A stretch of 64,000 bases of DNA from Flavobacterium fluvii (GTDB lineage: Bacteria; Bacteroidota; Bacteroidia; Flavobacteriales; Flavobacteriaceae), in the NCBI RefSeq assembly GCF_900129545.1, contig NZ_FQWB01000001.1, forward strand, positions 496,001 through 560,000. Direction: 5' to 3'. Positions 1-9,333 of the stretch are shown one piece after another (within the stretch, counting starts at the first letter, position 1; the number at the start of each line of letters is the position of its first letter). The notes under the pieces were generated by a model that saw only the letters and a list, made by a program, of their open reading frames with translations, was not told where the DNA came from and searched no databases. The position numbers and the translations under genes are program-made.

Positions 1-537
1 ATTCACGGTTCCCAATGCATTCGAAATATGATTCACGGTCACGATTTTGGTCTTGTTCGAAAGTAATTTATCGAATTCAGCCATAACCAATTCTCCGTTT
101 TCATTCATTGGAATTACTTTCAAAGTAGCTCCCGTTTTCTCGCACAACATTTGCCAAGGCACAATATTGCTGTGGTGTTCCAATGCGGAAACCAAGACTT
201 CATCGCCCGGTTTTAATATCGACGCAAATCCATTGGTAACCAAATTGATTCCGTGTGTCGTTCCCGAAGTAAAAATCACTTCGTGGGCGAATTTTGCGTT
301 AATGTGATTTTGGATTTTTCCACGCGCAATTTCGTAGGCATCTGTTGCCAATTGACTCAAAGTATGCACGCCACGATGGATATTGGCATTAATTTCGTGA
401 TAATATTTTGAAATCGCGTCAATCACGATTTGTGGTTTTTGCGAAGTGGCTCCGTTGTCGAAATAAACCAATGGTTTTCCGTTTACAGTTCTGGAAAGAA
501 TTGGAAAATCGGCTCTAACTTTATTTATGTCTAACAT
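1..537 (-). CDS. sufS: Cysteine desulfurase SufS (partial, C-terminus beyond window)
   Basis: The first 179 codons of a PLP-dependent class V aminotransferase-fold cysteine desulfurase are present and run off the left edge. The start [14 protein letters not shown] is typical of SufS, followed by [10 protein letters not shown] and then IHRGVHTLS, which belongs to the cofactor-binding half. SufS removes sulfur from cysteine and hands it to the SUF scaffold for Fe-S cluster assembly in the cytosol. The PLP lysine and active-site cysteine lie outside the window. It is on the same strand as sufBCD but separated from sufD by 1.7 kb holding a gene on the other strand, so it probably has its own promoter. 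Identification is firm; completeness cannot be judged. Confidence 0.93.
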   Translation of the reverse strand, partial: MLDINKVRADFPILSRTVNGKPLVYFDNGATSQKPQIVIDAISKYYHEINANIHRGVHTLSQLATDAYEIARGKIQNHINAKFAHEVIFTSGTTHGINLVTNGFASILKPGDEVLVSALEHHSNIVPWQMLCEKTGATLKVIPMNENGELVMAEFDKLLSNKTKIVTVNHISNALGTVN

Positions 538-774
538 TTTATTACTTTTTGTGTCGTGTATTATAGGCAAATGAACAGCCTGTAATCAACTATTTTTAAG
601 ACAATCCGATTCAGGATTGGCATATCTTTATTTAGAAAAATTCTAAATACAAAAGTAGTGAATCTAGAATTGTTATATAACACAGATTTCACAATTTTTA
701 ACAGATTTAAATTTTTTGTCAATCTATGAAATTGGGTTTCCTTTTTTGCTAAATTGCTTTAAAATTAGCTTCAA

Positions 775-2115
775 ATGAGAAAAACATCCAAAATTATAGG
801 ACTTAGTTTACCACTATTCCTTGTTTATTTTGGATACACCACTTATCCCAAACTGGATTTGATTTCAGGATTTTCGGCCAAAAGCGTGGCTTCGGGACAT
901 TTTATTGGTCATCGTTCGCTTGAAATAATTGAAAAAGGCGACAACGACATCGAAATGATCACTTTGGCAAACAACCAAATTGATGAAAAAGGAAAATTTG
1001 CCATCGCTTCCGTTTATGGATTGAAGGAACGGAAAGCCATTTACCGCGAAGGTCTGGGAGCGACATTAATCGACGATGATTTTGATGTTACAAAACCATA
1101 CAAAGTTCCCAAAAGAACTAAAATCAGCAACAATTTACCTTTCCCTTATGGCGACAATGAACAGAAAGACACTGTTTTTTCCAATATTGATTATGCCAAA
1201 TTAGAAAAGGCCGTCGCCAATGCTTTTGACAAAAAAGGAGCAAAAAACAAAAGAACCCGCTCGGTTTTGGTGATTTACAAAGACAAAATCATCGCCGAGA
1301 AATACGACAAAGGCTTCAACAAAAATTCGAAAATTTTGGGCTGGTCATTGACCAAAAGTGTTACTGCCACTCTATTTGGAATTTTGCAAAAACAAGGAAA
1401 AATTGACATCAATAAACCGGCTCCAATTCCCGAATGGGCAAACGATGAACGAGCAAAAATTACCATTGCCAATTTGCTCAACATGAACTCTGGATTAGAA
1501 TGGGAAGAGAATTACACCAAAATCTGCGATGCCACCAAAATGCTTTTTCAGGAAGAAGACATGAGCCGATCACAATTGATAAAACCGGCACTATTCAAGC
1601 CGAACACCCATTGGAATTATTCTTCGGGAACAACCAACTTGCTTTCGGGAATTTTGAGAAAACAATTCAAAACACACCAGGAATATTTGGATTTTTGGTA
1701 TTCAGCCTTGATAGACAAAATCGGAATGCACTCGATGGTGGTGGAAACCGATATGGCGGGAAATTATGTGGGTTCTTCATACAGCTGGGCAACGACAAGG
1801 GATTGGGCAAAATTTGGATTGTTGTATTTGCACAAAGGCAATTGGAACGGCGAACAACTATTTGATGAAAGTTGGGCCAAATATGTAGCCACGCCAACCA
1901 AGGATTCCAAAGGAGATTATGGCGCCCATTTTTGGCTCAATGCAGGCGGAAATTATCCTGACGCACCTCGGGATTTGTATTCTGCCAATGGATTTCAAGG
2001 GCAAAAAATATTCATCATCCCATCGAAAGATTTGGTCATTGTACGAATGGGATTGAGCGAAGATTTTGATTTTAATGAGTTTTTGAAAGGGATTGTGGAG
2101 AGTTTTAAAAAATAA
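775..2115 (+). CDS. Serine hydrolase, beta-lactamase (class C/NylB-like) family
   Basis: A 446-residue protein with an N-terminal hydrophobic segment (about residues 7-22), so it is likely exported or membrane-anchored. It carries the penicillin-recognising fold motifs: S191-L-T-K194 (nucleophile and lysine), Y282-S-S284 (YxS/N motif) and a C-terminal G406-F-Q-G409 before a beta strand, in place of KTG. This pattern fits the 6-aminohexanoate-oligomer hydrolase/esterase branch of the beta-lactamase family rather than a true resistance enzyme. The substrate cannot be read from sequence. It lies between sufD and sufS on the opposite strand and is convergent with sufD. Confidence 0.85.
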   Translation: MRKTSKIIGLSLPLFLVYFGYTTYPKLDLISGFSAKSVASGHFIGHRSLEIIEKGDNDIEMITLANNQIDEKGKFAIASVYGLKERKAIYREGLGATLIDDDFDVTKPYKVPKRTKISNNLPFPYGDNEQKDTVFSNIDYAKLEKAVANAFDKKGAKNKRTRSVLVIYKDKIIAEKYDKGFNKNSKILGWSLTKSVTATLFGILQKQGKIDINKPAPIPEWANDERAKITIANLLNMNSGLEWEENYTKICDATKMLFQEEDMSRSQLIKPALFKPNTHWNYSSGTTNLLSGILRKQFKTHQEYLDFWYSALIDKIGMHSMVVETDMAGNYVGSSYSWATTRDWAKFGLLYLHKGNWNGEQLFDESWAKYVATPTKDSKGDYGAHFWLNAGGNYPDAPRDLYSANGFQGQKIFIIPSKDLVIVRMGLSEDFDFNEFLKGIVESFKK

Positions 2116-2121
2116 TTTCAA

Positions 2122-2199
2122 CCACAAAATCACAAAGGGCACAAAGTTCAATAATAAACTTTGTGCCCTTTGCGTAAACCTTAGTGACTTTGTGCTTAA
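2122..2199. repeat. Word-palindrome between convergent serine hydrolase and sufD
   Basis: Perfect 15-bp arms at 2134-2148 and 2157-2171 with an 8-base loop, embedded in reiterated CACAAAG words on both sides (2122-2199). It sits between the convergent ends of the serine hydrolase gene and sufD and could act as a bidirectional terminator, though it lacks a clean T-run. It has the same architecture as several other gaps in this window. Confidence 0.75.
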
Positions 2200-2202
2200 A
2201 AA

Positions 2203-3519
2203 CTACAAATCAAATCCCAATTTCACGCCTAATTTATTGGCAATGATTTTGGTAATTCTTTGTTTCAATTCCGGAATTTTAATGCCTTCGATTACGGCAT
2301 TTGAAAAGGCGTACATCAATAAAGCTTTGGCTTCTTTCTTTGGAATTCCACGGGATTGCATATAGAACATGGCTGTTTCATCCAATTGTCCAACGGTACA
2401 ACCGTGAGAACATTTTACGTCATCTGCAAAAATCTCCAATTGTGGTTTCGCATTTATGGTAGCTTTGTCGCTCAACAAAATGTTGTTGCTTTTCTGGAAA
2501 GCATTGGTTTTCTGGGCTTCTTTTTCCACATAAACTTTTCCGTTGAAAACTCCTGTTGAATTATCTGAGAAAATTCCTTTATAATCTTGGAAGCTTTCGC
2601 AGTTTGGCGCAGCGTGATTGACCAAAGTATAGTGATCTACGTGTTGCTTTTCGCCAATAATCGTGATTCCGTTTAATGTACTGGTCAATCTTTCACCAAA
2701 ATGAAAGAAATTCAGGTTGTTTCTGGTCAAATTTCCTCCAAAAGAGAATGTGTGAACATAAACGTGACTTTCTTGTTTTTGAGAAACGTAAGTATTGTCG
2801 ATTAGATTGGCTGCCTGATCGTCATTCTGGATTTTATAATAATCCACAATAGCACGTTTTTGTGCATAAATCTCGGTAACCGAATTGGTCAACACAGGAT
2901 TTTCGTTTAGACTTTGGTGTCTTTCAATAATTTGAACGTGTGAATTTTCACCAACAATAATCAAATTTCTTGGCTGAACCAAAAGTGCCGCTTCATTGCC
3001 TGTCGAGAAATACATAATCTCGATTGGTTTGTGCACAACTTTCTTATGAGGAATGTTGATATAAGCTCCTTCATTGGCAAAAGCCGTATTCAAAGAAGTC
3101 AAACTTTCGTCTTTACTGGCAATTTTATTGAAATAATTATCAATAATCATTTTGTACTTAGGCTTGTTCAATGCCGATGACATCAGGCAAACATCCAATC
3201 CTTCATGCGTGGTAGACGACAAATGGGAACTAAAAACACCGTCAACAAAAACCACTTTGTAAGTGTCAATTTCGTGGATGAAATATTTTTTCACATCCTT
3301 GAATTCGATAGTTGATTCATTTTTTGGAAATACCGTAAAGTCATTTTTCAGGATGGCGTTTAACGAAGTATATTTCCAGGATTCTTCTTTTTTGGTCGGG
3401 AAACCTTTATCTTCAAAGTTTTTTATAGCCGAAGTTCTCACATCGTGAAGTTCTGAATGAACATCAACCTGCTCTTCGAAAGCCATAAAAGACGATAGTA
3501 ATTTTTCTTTCAATTCCAT
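2203..3519 (-). CDS. sufD: Fe-S cluster assembly protein SufD
   Basis: A 438-residue protein with the SufB/SufD core beta-helix in its C-terminal half (for example HGCTVGQLDETAMFYMQSRG and the family ending that begins at the GIPKKEAKALL segment). SufD partners SufB and SufC in the SufBC2D scaffold, where it helps iron entry. The N-terminal region includes the MAFEEQ and KKEESWKYTS segments usual in Bacteroidetes SufD. It is the last gene of sufA-like-B-C-D on this strand; the 70-bp gap to sufC is filled by a repeat. Start codon ATG at 3519. Confidence 0.95.
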   Translation of the reverse strand: MELKEKLLSSFMAFEEQVDVHSELHDVRTSAIKNFEDKGFPTKKEESWKYTSLNAILKNDFTVFPKNESTIEFKDVKKYFIHEIDTYKVVFVDGVFSSHLSSTTHEGLDVCLMSSALNKPKYKMIIDNYFNKIASKDESLTSLNTAFANEGAYINIPHKKVVHKPIEIMYFSTGNEAALLVQPRNLIIVGENSHVQIIERHQSLNENPVLTNSVTEIYAQKRAIVDYYKIQNDDQAANLIDNTYVSQKQESHVYVHTFSFGGNLTRNNLNFFHFGERLTSTLNGITIIGEKQHVDHYTLVNHAAPNCESFQDYKGIFSDNSTGVFNGKVYVEKEAQKTNAFQKSNNILLSDKATINAKPQLEIFADDVKCSHGCTVGQLDETAMFYMQSRGIPKKEAKALLMYAFSNAVIEGIKIPELKQRITKIIANKLGVKLGFDL

Positions 3520-3525
3520 TTTAGG

Positions 3526-3588
3526 TAGTTATAAGTTATGAGTTATAAGTTATGAGTTTTGCAAACTGCAAACTGTAACTGCAAACTA
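3526..3588. repeat. Tandem 14-mer and word repeat between sufC and sufD
   Basis: Two perfect copies of GTTATAAGTTATGA (3528-3541 and 3542-3555) are followed by three GCAAACT/GTAACT-type words up to 3587. The two halves have the same AGTT-spaced skeleton in opposite orientation, giving an imperfect palindrome that fills the entire gap between sufC and sufD inside the operon. It may attenuate or process the transcript. Confidence 0.75.
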
Positions 3589-3589
3589 A

Positions 3590-4342
3590 TTACGCTTCTT
3601 GTTCTTGTTTAATCCAGTCGTATCCTTTATCCTCAAGCTCGTGAGCCAATGATGCGTCACCAGATTTTACAATTCGACCGTTGTATAATACGTGAACAAA
3701 ATCAGGAACGATATAATCCAATAATCTTTGGTAGTGTGTGATAACGATGATGGCGTTTTTGTCGCTTTTCAATTTGTTAACTCCATTGGCAACAATTCTC
3801 AAGGCATCAATATCCAATCCAGAATCGGTTTCATCAAGGATAGCCAATTTTGGTTCCAACATTGCCATTTGGAAAATTTCGTTACGTTTTTTCTCTCCTC
3901 CCGAAAATCCTTCGTTTAAAGAACGAGACAAAAATTTACGGTCAATTTCCAATAATTCTGATTTCTCACGAATTACTTTCAGCATTTCATTGGCAGGCAT
4001 TTCTTCCAATTTGTTTGCTTTGCGAGTTTCGTTGATAGCCGTTCTCATAAAGTTGGTTACCGAAACTCCAGGAATTTCAACAGGATATTGAAAAGATAAA
4101 AACACTCCTTTGTGTGCTCTTTCTTCCGGAGCCAATTCTGAAATATCTTCGTTGTCTAAAAAGATTTCTCCTTCTGTTACTTCGTAATTTTCATTTCCGG
4201 CAATAATCGCCGAAAGTGTACTTTTTCCGGCACCATTTGGTCCCATTATAGCGTGAATTTCTCCCGCTTTCACTTCAAGGTTAATTCCTTTTAATATTTC
4301 TTTGTCTCCGATAGAGGCGTGCAAATTTTTTATTGATAACAT
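3590..4342 (-). CDS. sufC: Fe-S cluster assembly ATPase SufC
   Basis: A 250-residue ABC-type ATPase. Walker A GPNGAGKS is at residues 34-41; the signature region LNEGFSGGEKKRNE and Walker B LAILDETDSGLD follow. This is the usual SufC set, including the SGGEKKR variant of the ABC signature. It is a cytosolic ATPase that dimerises on SufB-SufD and drives the scaffold's conformational change. Length is normal for the family. It lies between sufB (32 bp upstream) and sufD in the same operon. Confidence 0.97.
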   Translation of the reverse strand: MLSIKNLHASIGDKEILKGINLEVKAGEIHAIMGPNGAGKSTLSAIIAGNENYEVTEGEIFLDNEDISELAPEERAHKGVFLSFQYPVEIPGVSVTNFMRTAINETRKANKLEEMPANEMLKVIREKSELLEIDRKFLSRSLNEGFSGGEKKRNEIFQMAMLEPKLAILDETDSGLDIDALRIVANGVNKLKSDKNAIIVITHYQRLLDYIVPDFVHVLYNGRIVKSGDASLAHELEDKGYDWIKQEQEA

Positions 4343-4374
4343 TTTTCGAATGTGTTTTTATACTTATTTTATTA

Positions 4375-5823
4375 TTATCCTACTGAACCTTCAAGTGAAA
4401 TTTCCAATAATTTCTGTGCTTCCACGGCAAATTCCATTGGTAACTTATTCAATACATCTTTACTGAAACCGTTTACAATCAAAGCGATTGCTTTTTCAGT
4501 TGGAATTCCACGTTGGTTGCAATAGAAAACCTGATCTTCTCCAATTTTACTTGTAGTAGCTTCGTGTTCAATTTTGGCTGATGGATTTTTGCTTTCGATA
4601 TATGGAAAGGTATGTGCACCGCAATTGTTTCCCATTAACAAAGAATCACATTGTGAAAAGTTCCTTGCATTCTCTGCGTTTGGACCAATTTTCACTAATC
4701 CTCGGTAACTGTTTTGTGATTTTCCGGCAGAAATTCCTTTGGAAATAATGGTTGATTTGGTATTTTTTCCAAGGTGAATCATCTTGGTTCCTGTATCGGC
4801 TTGTTGAAAATTATTGGTTACGGCAATTGAATAAAATTCACCTACCGAATTATCCCCTTTCAACACACAAGATGGATATTTCCAGGTTACAGCAGAACCG
4901 GTTTCTACCTGTGTCCAGGAAATTTTTGCATTTTTCTCACACCATCCTCTTTTGGTCACAAAGTTGAAAACTCCACCTTTACCCTCTTTATTCCCCGGAT
5001 ACCAGTTTTGAACAGTCGAATATTTAATTTCGGCATCGTCCAAAGCAATTAGTTCCACCACAGCGGCGTGCAATTGATTTTCATCACGGCTTGGGGCTGT
5101 ACATCCTTCAAGGTACGAAACATAACTGCCTTCATCGGCAATTACCAAAGTTCTTTCGAATTGGCCTGTTCCAGCTTGATTGATACGGAAATAAGTAGAT
5201 AATTCCATCGGACATTTTACCCCTTTTGGAATGTAACAGAAACTTCCATCAGAGAAAACAGCTGAATTTAATGCTGCATAAAAGTTGTCTTTTTGCGGCA
5301 CTACAGTTCCTAAATGTTTTCTAACCAGTTCCGGATGCTCTTTAATGGCTTCAGAAATACTCATGAAAATGATTCCCTTTTCTCCTAAAGTTTTCTTGAA
5401 AGTTGTAGCAACAGAAACTGAATCGACCACAATGTCCATGGCTACATTATTCATCATTTTTTGTTCATCGACAGAGATTCCCAACTTTTTGTACATTTCC
5501 AAAAGTTCAGGATCTACATCGTCCAATGATTTATTAGGATCTATGGCCTTTGGTGCAGAATAATAAGAAATAGCCTGAAAATCAGGTTTGGCATATTTTA
5601 CATTTGCCCATTCTGGCTCAATCATTTGTTCCCAAGCACGGAAAGCCTCAAGACGCCAATCGGTCATCCATTGAGGTTCTTCTTTTCGCAAAGAAATAGC
5701 ACGAACGATATCTTCGTTTAAACCAATAGGAAACGTATCCGATTCTATATTGGTATAAAATCCGTACTCGTATTCTTTGGTTTCGAGTTCAATTTTTAAG
5801 TCGTCTTCGGTATATTTTGACAT
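4375..5823 (-). CDS. sufB: Fe-S cluster assembly protein SufB
   Basis: A 482-residue scaffold subunit. SufB-specific segments are visible: [55 protein letters not shown], and a C-terminal [16 protein letters not shown]. It is the site of de novo cluster assembly in SufBC2D. It is preceded by the A-type carrier gene (18 bp) and followed by sufC, consistent with a single transcript. No irregularities in length or motifs. Confidence 0.97.
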   Translation of the reverse strand: MSKYTEDDLKIELETKEYEYGFYTNIESDTFPIGLNEDIVRAISLRKEEPQWMTDWRLEAFRAWEQMIEPEWANVKYAKPDFQAISYYSAPKAIDPNKSLDDVDPELLEMYKKLGISVDEQKMMNNVAMDIVVDSVSVATTFKKTLGEKGIIFMSISEAIKEHPELVRKHLGTVVPQKDNFYAALNSAVFSDGSFCYIPKGVKCPMELSTYFRINQAGTGQFERTLVIADEGSYVSYLEGCTAPSRDENQLHAAVVELIALDDAEIKYSTVQNWYPGNKEGKGGVFNFVTKRGWCEKNAKISWTQVETGSAVTWKYPSCVLKGDNSVGEFYSIAVTNNFQQADTGTKMIHLGKNTKSTIISKGISAGKSQNSYRGLVKIGPNAENARNFSQCDSLLMGNNCGAHTFPYIESKNPSAKIEHEATTSKIGEDQVFYCNQRGIPTEKAIALIVNGFSKDVLNKLPMEFAVEAQKLLEISLEGSVG

Positions 5824-5841
5824 AATTTTTGTTTAAATGTT

Positions 5842-6171
5842 TTACAAAGAGAAACTCTCTCCGCAACCACAAGTTCTACTCGCATTTGGATTATTGAAAA
5901 CAAACCCTTTCCCGTTTAATCCGCCCGAGAATTCTAATATTGTTCCAGCTAAATATAGGAACGATTTTTTCTCGACTGCAATTGTTATATCGTTGTCCAC
6001 GAAAATCTTGTCGTCATCGCCCTTGTTTTTGTCAAATTTCAAATCATAAGACAAACCCGAGCATCCGCCGCTTTTCACGCCTACTCTCACATAATCGACT
6101 GCAGCATCAAAACCATCGTCTTTCATCAAATCGATGATTTTCTTTTTGGCTGTATCAGAAACTTTTATCAT
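5842..6171 (-). CDS. A-type Fe-S carrier (SufA/IscA/HesB family)
   Basis: A 109-residue HesB/IscA-type protein with the three conserved cysteines: C37 (in SGGCSGL) and C101-G-C103 near the C-terminus. A-type carriers receive clusters from the scaffold and pass them to target proteins. It is the first gene of the suf operon, directly upstream of sufB, so SufA is the most natural role, although the sequence alone does not separate SufA from IscA or ErpA. A promoter with Bacteroidetes -33/-7 elements lies just upstream. Confidence 0.92.
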   Translation of the reverse strand: MIKVSDTAKKKIIDLMKDDGFDAAVDYVRVGVKSGGCSGLSYDLKFDKNKGDDDKIFVDNDITIAVEKKSFLYLAGTILEFSGGLNGKGFVFNNPNASRTCGCGESFSL

Positions 6172-6200
6172 ACTTATTTTGATTTTGTCTAAATAAAAGG

Positions 6201-6232
6201 CAAAGATATTACAATTTGGGCTTCAAGTCAAA
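6201..6232 (-). promoter_or_regulatory. Probable suf operon promoter
   Basis: On the minus strand, TTTG (6232-6229) and TATCTTTG (6208-6201) are separated by 20 bases, one more than the Bacteroidetes consensus TTTG-N19-TAnnTTTG. The predicted start would be about 25 bases upstream of the sufA-like ATG. No IscR- or Fur-like site was recognised. Confidence 0.55.
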
Positions 6233-6335
6233 CAAGATAACACTTTTATAACTATAACTGGATAGAAAAAGTCTATTTTGCCTTCCTTAAACAAATGTAT
6301 TACTTAAATTTGTTTCCTCTAAAAATAATTACCCA

Positions 6336-7196
6336 ATGAAATTATATCCCATAGAAACCGGCAATTTCAAATTGGATGGTGGAGCCATGTTTGGCGTGGT
6401 ACCCAAAACCATTTGGAACAAAACCAATCCTGCCGACGAAAACAACCTCATCGATATTGCTGCACGTTGCTTGCTCATCGAAGACGGTAATCGACTGATT
6501 CTGATTGACAACGGAATGGGAAACAAACAATCCGAGAAATTTTTTGGGTATTATTCGCTTTGGGGAACACATTCCTTGGACAATTCCTTGGCAAAATACG
6601 GCTTTCATCGCGACGACATAACGGATGTGTTTTTGACGCATTTGCATTTTGATCATTGTGGCGGAAGCGTGCAATGGAACAAGGCTAAAACGGGGTATGA
6701 AACCGCTTTCAAAAATGCCAAATATTGGACCAATGAAAACCATTGGGAGTGGGCAACAAAACCCAATTTGAGAGAAAAAGCATCGTTTCTTCCAGAAAAT
6801 ATTTTGCCTATACAGGAAAGTGGACAACTTAATTTCATAAAAAGACCCGAAAGCGATTTGTTGGATAAATCAGAACTGGGCTTCGGGATTTTCTTTGCCG
6901 ATGGCCACACCGAAAAACAAATGATGCCGATTATTCAGTATCAAGACAAAACCATCTGTTTTATGGCGGATTTGTTGCCAACGGTTGGGCATATTCCTTT
7001 GCCCTACGTGATGGGCTATGACACCAGACCGCTATTGACAATGCCCGAAAAATCAAAATTCCTGAATGCCGCCGCCGAAAACAACTACTATTTGTTCCTG
7101 GAACACGATGCTCACAACGAAATCATATCCGTGGAAAAAACCGAAAAAGGAGTTCGGTTAGCGGCCGTTTTCACTTGCGATGAAATATTAAAATAA
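6336..7196 (+). CDS. MBL-fold metallo-hydrolase
   Basis: A 286-residue metallo-beta-lactamase-fold protein with the metal motif H102-L-H-F-D106-H107-C-G-G. Further metal ligands are probably in FADGHTEKQM and near the C-terminus in LEHDAHNE. There is no signal peptide, so it is likely cytosolic. The family includes thioesterase-, lactonase- and glyoxalase II-like hydrolases and the substrate cannot be assigned. It stands alone, divergent from the suf operon. Confidence 0.85.
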   Translation: MKLYPIETGNFKLDGGAMFGVVPKTIWNKTNPADENNLIDIAARCLLIEDGNRLILIDNGMGNKQSEKFFGYYSLWGTHSLDNSLAKYGFHRDDITDVFLTHLHFDHCGGSVQWNKAKTGYETAFKNAKYWTNENHWEWATKPNLREKASFLPENILPIQESGQLNFIKRPESDLLDKSELGFGIFFADGHTEKQMMPIIQYQDKTICFMADLLPTVGHIPLPYVMGYDTRPLLTMPEKSKFLNAAAENNYYLFLEHDAHNEIISVEKTEKGVRLAAVFTCDEILK

Positions 7197-7291
7197 GGTT
7201 AATTACCGTGTTTTTATAACAAAATGGATTATTTTTGTCGGATTTTAAATTATCTGGCAAGATAATCGAATGCCCCATTTTTTATAATCTC

Positions 7292-9166
7292 ATGAAAAAA
7301 ATCCTTTTACTTTCCTTCTTTTCTTTAAGTTTTGGTAATCTATTGGCACAAAGTTCAACGTATTGGCAGCAACACGCCAACTACAAAATGGACGTTGTCA
7401 TGGACGTGAAAAATTACCAGTACAAAGGCAAACAAGAATTGGTTTACACCAATAATTCGGCTGATACTTTAAAGCGTGTTTTTTATCATTTGTTCAACAA
7501 TGCTTTTCAACCCGGAAGCGAAATGGACGCCCGACTTCAAAACATCAAAGATCCGGATAAAAGAATGGTTGACACCCTTAAAGTTGACGAAAAAAAAATT
7601 GTCGAAAGCAGAATCAAAAAATTGAAGCCCAATGAAATTGGTTATTTGAATATTTCAAATTTCAAACAAGACGGCATAGTCGTCAATACAAAAGTGGCCG
7701 GAACCATTCTTGAAGTAACATTGGCCAAGCCTATTTTACCCCATTCGAAAACCACTTTCACGCTCGATTTTGATGGTCAAGTTCCAGTGCAAATTAGGCG
7801 TACCGGTAGAAATAATTCCGAAGGAGTCGAATTATCAATGGCGCAATGGTATCCAAAAATAGCCGAATTTGATTTCGAAGGTTGGCATACCCATCCTTAT
7901 ATTGCCAGGGAATTTCACGGTGTTTGGGGCGATTTCGACGTAAAAATTACCATTGACAAAAAATATGTTTTGGGTGGTTCGGGTTATTTACAGAACAAGA
8001 ACGAAATAGGTCACGGCTATCAAGACAAAGGCATCAAAGTGATTTTTCCAAAAAACACCAAAACCCTGACTTGGCATTTTGTTGCGCCAATGGTACATGA
8101 TTTTACTTGGGCTGCCGACAAAGAATACATACACGACATAGTGAAAGGTCCCAACAATGTTGATTTACATTTTCTGTATAAAAACAATCCAAAAATAAAC
8201 ACCAACTGGAAAGAAATTCAACCCAAAATGGTTCGCATTATGGAATTGTACAACAAGGCCGTTGGTGATTATCCTTATAAACAATATTCTTTTATTCAAG
8301 GTGGCGATGGCGGAATGGAATATGCTATGTGCACCTTGATGATGGGAGAGAAAAAAGCAGAAGACATGTTGAAAACTGCGGCTCATGAATTGGCACATTC
8401 TTGGTTTCAACAAATCTTGGCATCCAACGAATCGAAACATTCATGGATGGACGAAGGTTTTGCCACCTATATTGAGTATTTGGCACTCAACGAAATAGCT
8501 GTCAAAAAAGAGAAAAATCCTTTTAAAAAAGTCTATTTGGACTATGTAAAACTGGTGAATTCAGGAAAAGAACAGCCACAAACCACCCAAGTGGATCGTT
8601 ATGACGAAAACAAATCCTATTCCACTTCTTCTTATTACAAAGGCAGTATTTTCTTGTCGCAATTGGAATATCTGATTGGAAAAGACAATGTGACAAAAAC
8701 CTTGAGGAAATATTTTCAAGAATTCAAGTTCAAACACCCCACACCCAACGATATCAAGAGAACTGCTGAACGTGTTTCGGGAGCCAACTTGGATTGGTAT
8801 TTGACTGATTGGACACAAACCACAAACACCATCGATTACGGAATTGCAGCCGTGAAAGAAGATGGAAACAAAACAATCGTGTCACTGGAAAGAATAGGAA
8901 GAATGCCAATGCCCATTGATGTTTTGGTCGAATATACCGACGGCACGAAAGAGAGTTTTTACATTCCGTTGCGAATGATGAATTTCGAGAAGGAAAACCC
9001 AAATCCGGAAATTAAAAGAACGGTTTTAAGCGATTGGACTTGGGCGAATCCGAAATATGAATTCAGCATTCCCAAAAACAAAACCTCAATCATAAAAATC
9101 TCCATTGACCCAAGCGAATTAATGGCTGACGTGAAAAACGAAAATAATTGTCATGATGTAAAATAA
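7292..9166 (+). CDS. M1 family metallopeptidase (exported)
   Basis: Starting at the ATG at 7292 gives 624 residues with a clear signal peptide (MKKILLLSFFSLSFGNLLAQ); an in-frame TTG at 7235 would bury it, so the ATG is preferred. The gluzincin motif H365-E-L-A-H369 followed after 18 residues by E388 (WMDEGF) is the M1 zinc site. GGMEYAM is the exopeptidase loop, with Y replacing N of the usual GxMEN. It probably trims peptides in the periplasm or at the surface. It is followed by two hairpins and faces a DUF885 peptidase gene. Confidence 0.92.
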   Translation: MKKILLLSFFSLSFGNLLAQSSTYWQQHANYKMDVVMDVKNYQYKGKQELVYTNNSADTLKRVFYHLFNNAFQPGSEMDARLQNIKDPDKRMVDTLKVDEKKIVESRIKKLKPNEIGYLNISNFKQDGIVVNTKVAGTILEVTLAKPILPHSKTTFTLDFDGQVPVQIRRTGRNNSEGVELSMAQWYPKIAEFDFEGWHTHPYIAREFHGVWGDFDVKITIDKKYVLGGSGYLQNKNEIGHGYQDKGIKVIFPKNTKTLTWHFVAPMVHDFTWAADKEYIHDIVKGPNNVDLHFLYKNNPKINTNWKEIQPKMVRIMELYNKAVGDYPYKQYSFIQGGDGGMEYAMCTLMMGEKKAEDMLKTAAHELAHSWFQQILASNESKHSWMDEGFATYIEYLALNEIAVKKEKNPFKKVYLDYVKLVNSGKEQPQTTQVDRYDENKSYSTSSYYKGSIFLSQLEYLIGKDNVTKTLRKYFQEFKFKHPTPNDIKRTAERVSGANLDWYLTDWTQTTNTIDYGIAAVKEDGNKTIVSLERIGRMPMPIDVLVEYTDGTKESFYIPLRMMNFEKENPNPEIKRTVLSDWTWANPKYEFSIPKNKTSIIKISIDPSELMADVKNENNCHDVK

Positions 9167-9178
9167 AACCAACCACAC

Positions 9179-9245
9179 CCGTCTGTTCGAGTGTTTTATT
9201 AAAAAAAGCTGTCGCATTACTATTAAAAAACACTCGAAGAGACGG
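9179..9245. repeat. Inverted repeat downstream of M1 peptidase gene
   Basis: 19-bp arms (9179-9197 and 9227-9245) match at 18 of 19 positions around a 29-base spacer. It lies between the M1 stop codon and the bidirectional terminator, and belongs to the palindromes that occupy many gaps here, though without obvious reiterated words. Confidence 0.8.
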
Positions 9246-9266
9246 TGGTGCTTTTCTCAGTAAAAC

Positions 9267-9308
9267 AAAAAAGGTCTAGTTCTGAAATTTCAGAATTAGA
9301 CCTTTTTT
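9267..9308. terminator. Bidirectional terminator between M1 and DUF885 genes
   Basis: Two 21-base arms meet with essentially no loop and differ by one G/T wobble. They are flanked by an A-run on the left and a T-run on the right, so the hairpin can terminate both converging transcripts. Confidence 0.85.
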
Positions 9309-9333
9309 AATAAACAACAACTGTTGCCGCTGT

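Noticed and set aside
775..2115. Beta-lactamase resistance gene
   Set aside because: The third motif is GFQG rather than KTG and the sequence fits esterase/amide hydrolase relatives, so resistance cannot be claimed.
7235..7291. Upstream TTG start for the M1 peptidase
   Set aside because: It would bury a clear signal peptide that begins at the ATG at 7292.
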